Source: an uncultured Flavobacteriales bacterium (GTDB lineage Bacteria; Bacteroidota; Bacteroidia; Flavobacteriales_D; Sanyastnellaceae). From it: 7,112 nucleotides of DNA. Location: the NCBI GenBank assembly GCA_937890245.1, contig CALACF010000391.1, positions 1 to 7,112 on the forward strand, read 5' to 3'. Made by a program: the position numbers and the translations under genes. Below the pieces are notes generated by a model. It was not told where the DNA came from and did not search any database. It saw nothing but the letters and a program-made list of their open reading frames with translations. Position 1 is the stretch's first letter. Every line of letters begins with the position of its first letter. Below, piece after piece: positions 4,856 through 7,112 of this stretch.

Positions 4856-6985
4856 TCACCAGCGCGGCTTCGGGTCACGGCGCTTTTTATCGCCTCGGCT
4901 TGCAGGGGCTTTGCCCTTGAATCCGTCGCGTTTTGGCGGTCGATCACCGCCTTCACCCTTGTAGCCACCACCTTTGTAGCCGCCAGTGGACTTGCCTTTG
5001 TAGCTGCTACGGTCGCTTCCGCGGCTGTCGCTTCCACGGCTATCGCTTCCGCGGCTGTCGCTTCCGCGGCTGTCCTCGCGGAATCCGCCGCCGCCGGCCC
5101 CTTTGTAGCCGCCGCGATCGTTGCTGCGGTCGTTGCCGCGGTATCCGCCGCTGCTGCTGTTGCTGCTGCTGCCGCCGCCTTTGTAGCCGCCGCGATCGTT
5201 GCCTCTGTCGTTGCCTCTGTCGTTGCCGCGGTATCCACCGCTGCTGCTGCCGCCGCCGCCTTTGTAGCCGCCGCGATCGTTGCCTCTGTCGTTGCCTCCG
5301 TCGTTGCCGCGGTATCCGCCGCTGCTGCTGCCGCCGCCATTGTATCCGCCGCGGTCAGAATCTCTGCTATCGCGTCGATCGCCGCTTCGATCATTTGGGC
5401 GGTCGTCACGTCGGTTGTCGTTGCCACGGAATCCATCTCGGGCTCCGTCTTTGACGTCGCGGAACCCTCCGCTACCTTCGTTTTTGAAGCTTTCGCTTTT
5501 GTAGCTGCGCTGTGGTCGCTCATCGCGTCGTTCTCCCCCACGGTCATCCCGTCGGGTGTCCTGGCGGTCATTGTCGCGGTATCCTCCGCGGTCATTGCGT
5601 CGGTCTACTCCACGGTCGTTGTCGCGGCTTCCTCCACCGCCGCCGCTGTTGCGCCGGCCGTTGTCGCGGCTTCCGCCACCGCCGCCGCTGTTGCCAAGGT
5701 ATCCACCGCCGCTTCCACCGCTTCCGCCACTGCGTCGATTTTGTCCGCCTTGGTAGCCGCCCTTGCTGCCGCCGCCGCCGCCGCCGCGTCCTTTCTTGCT
5801 TCCGTACCCGTTGCCGCTGCCTTTGCGCAGGCCGACGGCGGGTTGGTCGAGGTGGAAGTCGTGGTCGGTATCAACCGTGATTTCTTTGTCGAGCAAGTAT
5901 TGGATGTTCGCGAGGAACCCGCGCTCGTCTGCTTCGTTGCAAAGTGAAATGGCCACACCTTCTGTCCCTGCACGGCCCGTACGGCCGATGCGGTGAATGT
6001 ATGTTTCTGGCTGGTTTGGCAGCTCGAAGTTGATTACGTGGCTCAGGCTGTCTACATCGATTCCACGTGCCGCAACGTCCGTTGCGACCATCACGCGTAC
6101 TTTTCCGGCCTTGAAGGCTTTCATCGCGCGGTCGCGCTGTGGCTGGCTCTTGTTTCCGTGGATCGCAGCAGCTGCAACGCCAGAATGCTGCAAGTGGCGT
6201 ACGAGTTTGTCAGCTCCGTATTTGGTGCGGCTGAAAACCAAGGCTGATTTCACATCGTGGTCGCCGAGGATGTCTACGAGCAAGTCCTTTTTGTCTCGCT
6301 GTAGGACGTACATGACCTTCTGCTCGACCGTTTCTGCTGCAGTGCTCTGGCGGGCAACCTCCACCTTGACAGGGTCCGTCAAGATGTCTTTTGACAAAGT
6401 CACGATGCTCGAAGGCATCGTGGCTGAGAAGAACAAGCTCTGGCGCTTCTTGGGCAGCATGCTGATGATCTTCTTGATGTCATGGATGAAGCCCATGTCA
6501 AGCATGGTGTCCGCTTCGTCCAACACGAACATCTCCACATTTGAGAGGTCCACGTGGCGCTGGTTGGCCAAATCGAGCAGACGACCTGGTGTGGCGACAA
6601 CAATGTCTACTCCACGTTGAAGCAGCTTCACTTGGCGATGCTGTGAAACGCCGCCGAAGATGGTACAGTGGAACAAGTTGATGTTCTTCGTGTAGTCTTG
6701 GATGCTCTCTGCAATCTGTTGAGCGAGCTCACGGGTTGGGCTCAAAATCAAGCCCTTGATGAGGCGCGGCCCTTTTTCTCCTGCGCTTTCGCCAAGGGAG
6801 TGGATCATCGGCAGCGCAAACGCAGCGGTTTTTCCCGTTCCGGTCTGGGCACAGCCCAAGACATCGTGTCCTTTGAGGACCAATGGGATGGCTTCGGATT
6901 GGATGGGGGTCGGCGTTTCGTAGCCGAGGGGCGCAAGGGCGCATAGGATGGGTTCGCTCAGTCCGAGCGTTTCAAAAGTACTCAT
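4856..6985 (-). CDS. DEAD-box RNA helicase, RhlE-like, with long RGG/RDN-rich tail
   Basis: A 709-residue ATP-dependent RNA helicase acting on structured RNA (ribosome assembly, mRNA decay or cold adaptation in relatives). I start it at the ATG 6983-6985 because MSTFETLGLSEPIL is the usual family opening; an upstream in-frame ATG at 7045 would add 20 atypical residues. The core covers residues 1-385: Q motif YETPTPIQ (22-29), I AQTGTGKT (46-53), Ia PTRELAQ (83-89), Ib TPGR (132-135), II DEAD (156-159), III SAT (187-189), V ATDVAARGID (301-310) and VI HRIGRTGR (331-338). All are intact. GFIHDIKKIISMLP resembles RhlE. The remaining 324 residues are low-complexity Gly, Arg, Asp, Asn, Ser and Tyr with SSSGGYRGNDRG-type repeats, ending in a basic segment (DKKRRDPKPRW). 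Such tails bind RNA without sequence preference and can drive condensates. This tail is unusually long, nearly half the protein. Confidence 0.96.
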   Translation of the reverse strand: MSTFETLGLSEPILCALAPLGYETPTPIQSEAIPLVLKGHDVLGCAQTGTGKTAAFALPMIHSLGESAGEKGPRLIKGLILSPTRELAQQIAESIQDYTKNINLFHCTIFGGVSQHRQVKLLQRGVDIVVATPGRLLDLANQRHVDLSNVEMFVLDEADTMLDMGFIHDIKKIISMLPKKRQSLFFSATMPSSIVTLSKDILTDPVKVEVARQSTAAETVEQKVMYVLQRDKKDLLVDILGDHDVKSALVFSRTKYGADKLVRHLQHSGVAAAAIHGNKSQPQRDRAMKAFKAGKVRVMVATDVAARGIDVDSLSHVINFELPNQPETYIHRIGRTGRAGTEGVAISLCNEADERGFLANIQYLLDKEITVDTDHDFHLDQPAVGLRKGSGNGYGSKKGRGGGGGGSKGGYQGGQNRRSGGSGGSGGGYLGNSGGGGGSRDNGRRNSGGGGGSRDNDRGVDRRNDRGGYRDNDRQDTRRDDRGGERRDERPQRSYKSESFKNEGSGGFRDVKDGARDGFRGNDNRRDDRPNDRSGDRRDSRDSDRGGYNGGGSSSGGYRGNDGGNDRGNDRGGYKGGGGSSSGGYRGNDRGNDRGNDRGGYKGGGSSSNSSSGGYRGNDRSNDRGGYKGAGGGGFREDSRGSDSRGSDSRGSDSRGSDRSSYKGKSTGGYKGGGYKGEGGDRPPKRDGFKGKAPASRGDKKRRDPKPRW
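5016..5075. repeat. 15-bp tandem repeat in the helicase tail, four units
   Basis: Four consecutive copies of CTTCCGCGGCTGTCG start at 5016, 5031, 5046 and 5061. The second copy differs at two bases and the last at its final base. In the helicase frame they encode repeated Gly-Ser-Asp-Ser-Arg. Copy number changes here would keep the reading frame. Confidence 0.85.
5101..5342. repeat. Imperfect ~80-bp repeats in the helicase tail
   Basis: The block beginning CTTTGTAGCCGCCGCGATCG recurs at 5101, 5179 and 5260 (periods 78 and 81, both multiples of three). Each is followed by a run of TCGTTGC-type units and GCCGCGGTATCC. A diverged fourth copy begins near 5336. In frame they encode Gly-Tyr-Lys-Gly-Gly and Arg-Gly-Asn-Asp blocks. 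The in-frame periods indicate expansion by slippage or recombination under coding constraint. Confidence 0.75.
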
Positions 6986-6998
6986 ATTGTATATGTTG

Positions 6999-7022
6999 GG
7001 GGCGGCAGAAATGCCGAGCCCC
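6999..7022 (-). promoter_or_regulatory. GC-rich hairpin upstream of the helicase start
   Basis: On the minus strand GGGGC-TC-GGC (7022-7013) pairs with GCC-GCCCC (7006-6999) around a 6-base ATTTCT loop, with a 2-base bulge. It ends 13 bases before the ATG at 6985. It is not followed by a U-tract, so it is not a normal intrinsic terminator. Other DEAD-box helicase genes are known to carry structured leaders with feedback control; whether this one does is speculation. The rest of 6986-7059 has no convincing -7 box; TGTTTG near 7025-7030 is only a partial match. Confidence 0.4.
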
Positions 7023-7059
7023 ACACAAACACGTATGGAGCTCAATTGTTAAATAAAAG

Positions 7060-7112
7060 TGCCCAGAGCGGGACTCGAACCCGCACGCCCTAAAGGACAC
7101 ATGGCCCTCAAC
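7060..7112 (-). tRNA. tRNA-Leu (anticodon GAG), partial, 5' part beyond window
   Basis: The last 53 bases on the minus strand are the 3' part of a class II tRNA. The anticodon loop remnant GTTGAGGG gives anticodon GAG (7109-7107) after U33. A variable arm GTCC-TTTA-GGGC, T-arm GCGGG-TTCGAGT-CCCGC, acceptor strand TCTGGGC (7067-7061) and discriminator A at 7060 follow. No CCA is encoded (the next bases are CTT), unlike the tRNA-Leu at 789-873. The anticodon 5' stem, D-arm and acceptor 5' strand lie beyond the window. Ser(UGA) was considered from the frame of the loop, but it would place U33 and the stem less well, and the arms match the other tRNA-Leu closely. Confidence 0.88.

Noticed and set aside
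4874..4878. GTCAC upstream of the regulator gene as an autoregulatory site
   Set aside because: It is a single half-site with no partner at the 4-base spacing and it lies in the helicase coding sequence. The -7-like TATATTAG nearby is also imperfect.
5016..5342. CRISPR-like repetitive array
   Set aside because: The repeats are contiguous or imperfect, in frame with the helicase, and have no unique spacers of regular length.
4933..5454. Cys/Arg-rich 173-residue open frame on the plus strand
   Set aside because: It is the antisense reading of the Gly/Ser/Arg repeats of the helicase tail. The periodic CRCRG composition is a product of the repeat, with no independent support.
4813..5595. Ala/Thr-rich 260-residue open frame on the minus strand
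   Set aside because: It lies in another frame of the helicase tail. Its Ala/Thr repeats arise from the GCC/GCN-rich repeat DNA, it has no recognisable domain, and it overlaps the strongly supported helicase throughout.
6986..7045. Upstream helicase start adding 20 residues
   Set aside because: The added residues (MSSIRVCVGL and on) run through the leader hairpin and do not resemble DEAD-box N-termini. MSTFETLGL is the normal opening.
794..7090. Genomic island bounded by tRNA-derived att repeats
   Set aside because: There is no integrase, transposase or phage gene between the repeats, the genes look like ordinary chromosomal ones, and the repeats belong to two complete-looking isoacceptor tRNAs.

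Overview
The window is most likely from a member of the Bacteroidota, probably a marine-type Flavobacteriales relative. The evidence is a secreted protein with a type IX secretion (T9SS) C-terminal sorting tail, promoter -7 boxes of the Bacteroidota form TAnnTTTG, and start codons without recognisable Shine-Dalgarno sequences. Every gene I accept lies on the minus strand, so transcription runs from high to low coordinates.

Layout in transcription order: a tRNA-Leu(GAG) cut by the right edge (7060-7112); a DEAD-box RNA helicase with a very long Gly/Arg/Asp/Ser-rich tail (4856-6985); a Crp/Fnr-family regulator 14 bases downstream of it (4194-4841); a SulP anion transporter with a STAS domain (2403-4118, or 4148 with the upstream ATG); a three-domain persulfide dioxygenase/rhodanese protein resembling CstB (937-2349); a tRNA-Leu(CAG) with encoded CCA and its own terminator (789-873, 754-789); and an AT-rich gene for a secreted leucine-rich-repeat protein (58-702).

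The most interesting part is 2350-4841, which reads as a small sulfur-response module. The regulator has lost the two residues that bind cAMP in E. coli CRP and carries a Cys-X5-Cys pair at that position. The transporter and the dioxygenase each have a perfect TAnnTTTG -7 box. Each box lies exactly 22 bases downstream of a 14-bp operator-like inverted repeat of matching design, which puts the operators near -41.5. A third, perfect repeat lies 30 bp further upstream of the transporter. The proposed logic is that a thiol-sensing Crp/Fnr protein activates sulfane-sulfur oxidation and anion transport; the sensing and regulation are inference.

Two smaller RNA-level features are a pair of tandem GCAA-tetraloop hairpins between the tRNA-Leu(CAG) promoter and the tRNA, and a GC-rich hairpin just upstream of the helicase start. 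I found no mobile element, CRISPR array or phage gene. The gene-free stretches are all under 100 bases and are covered by the promoter, hairpin and terminator entries.
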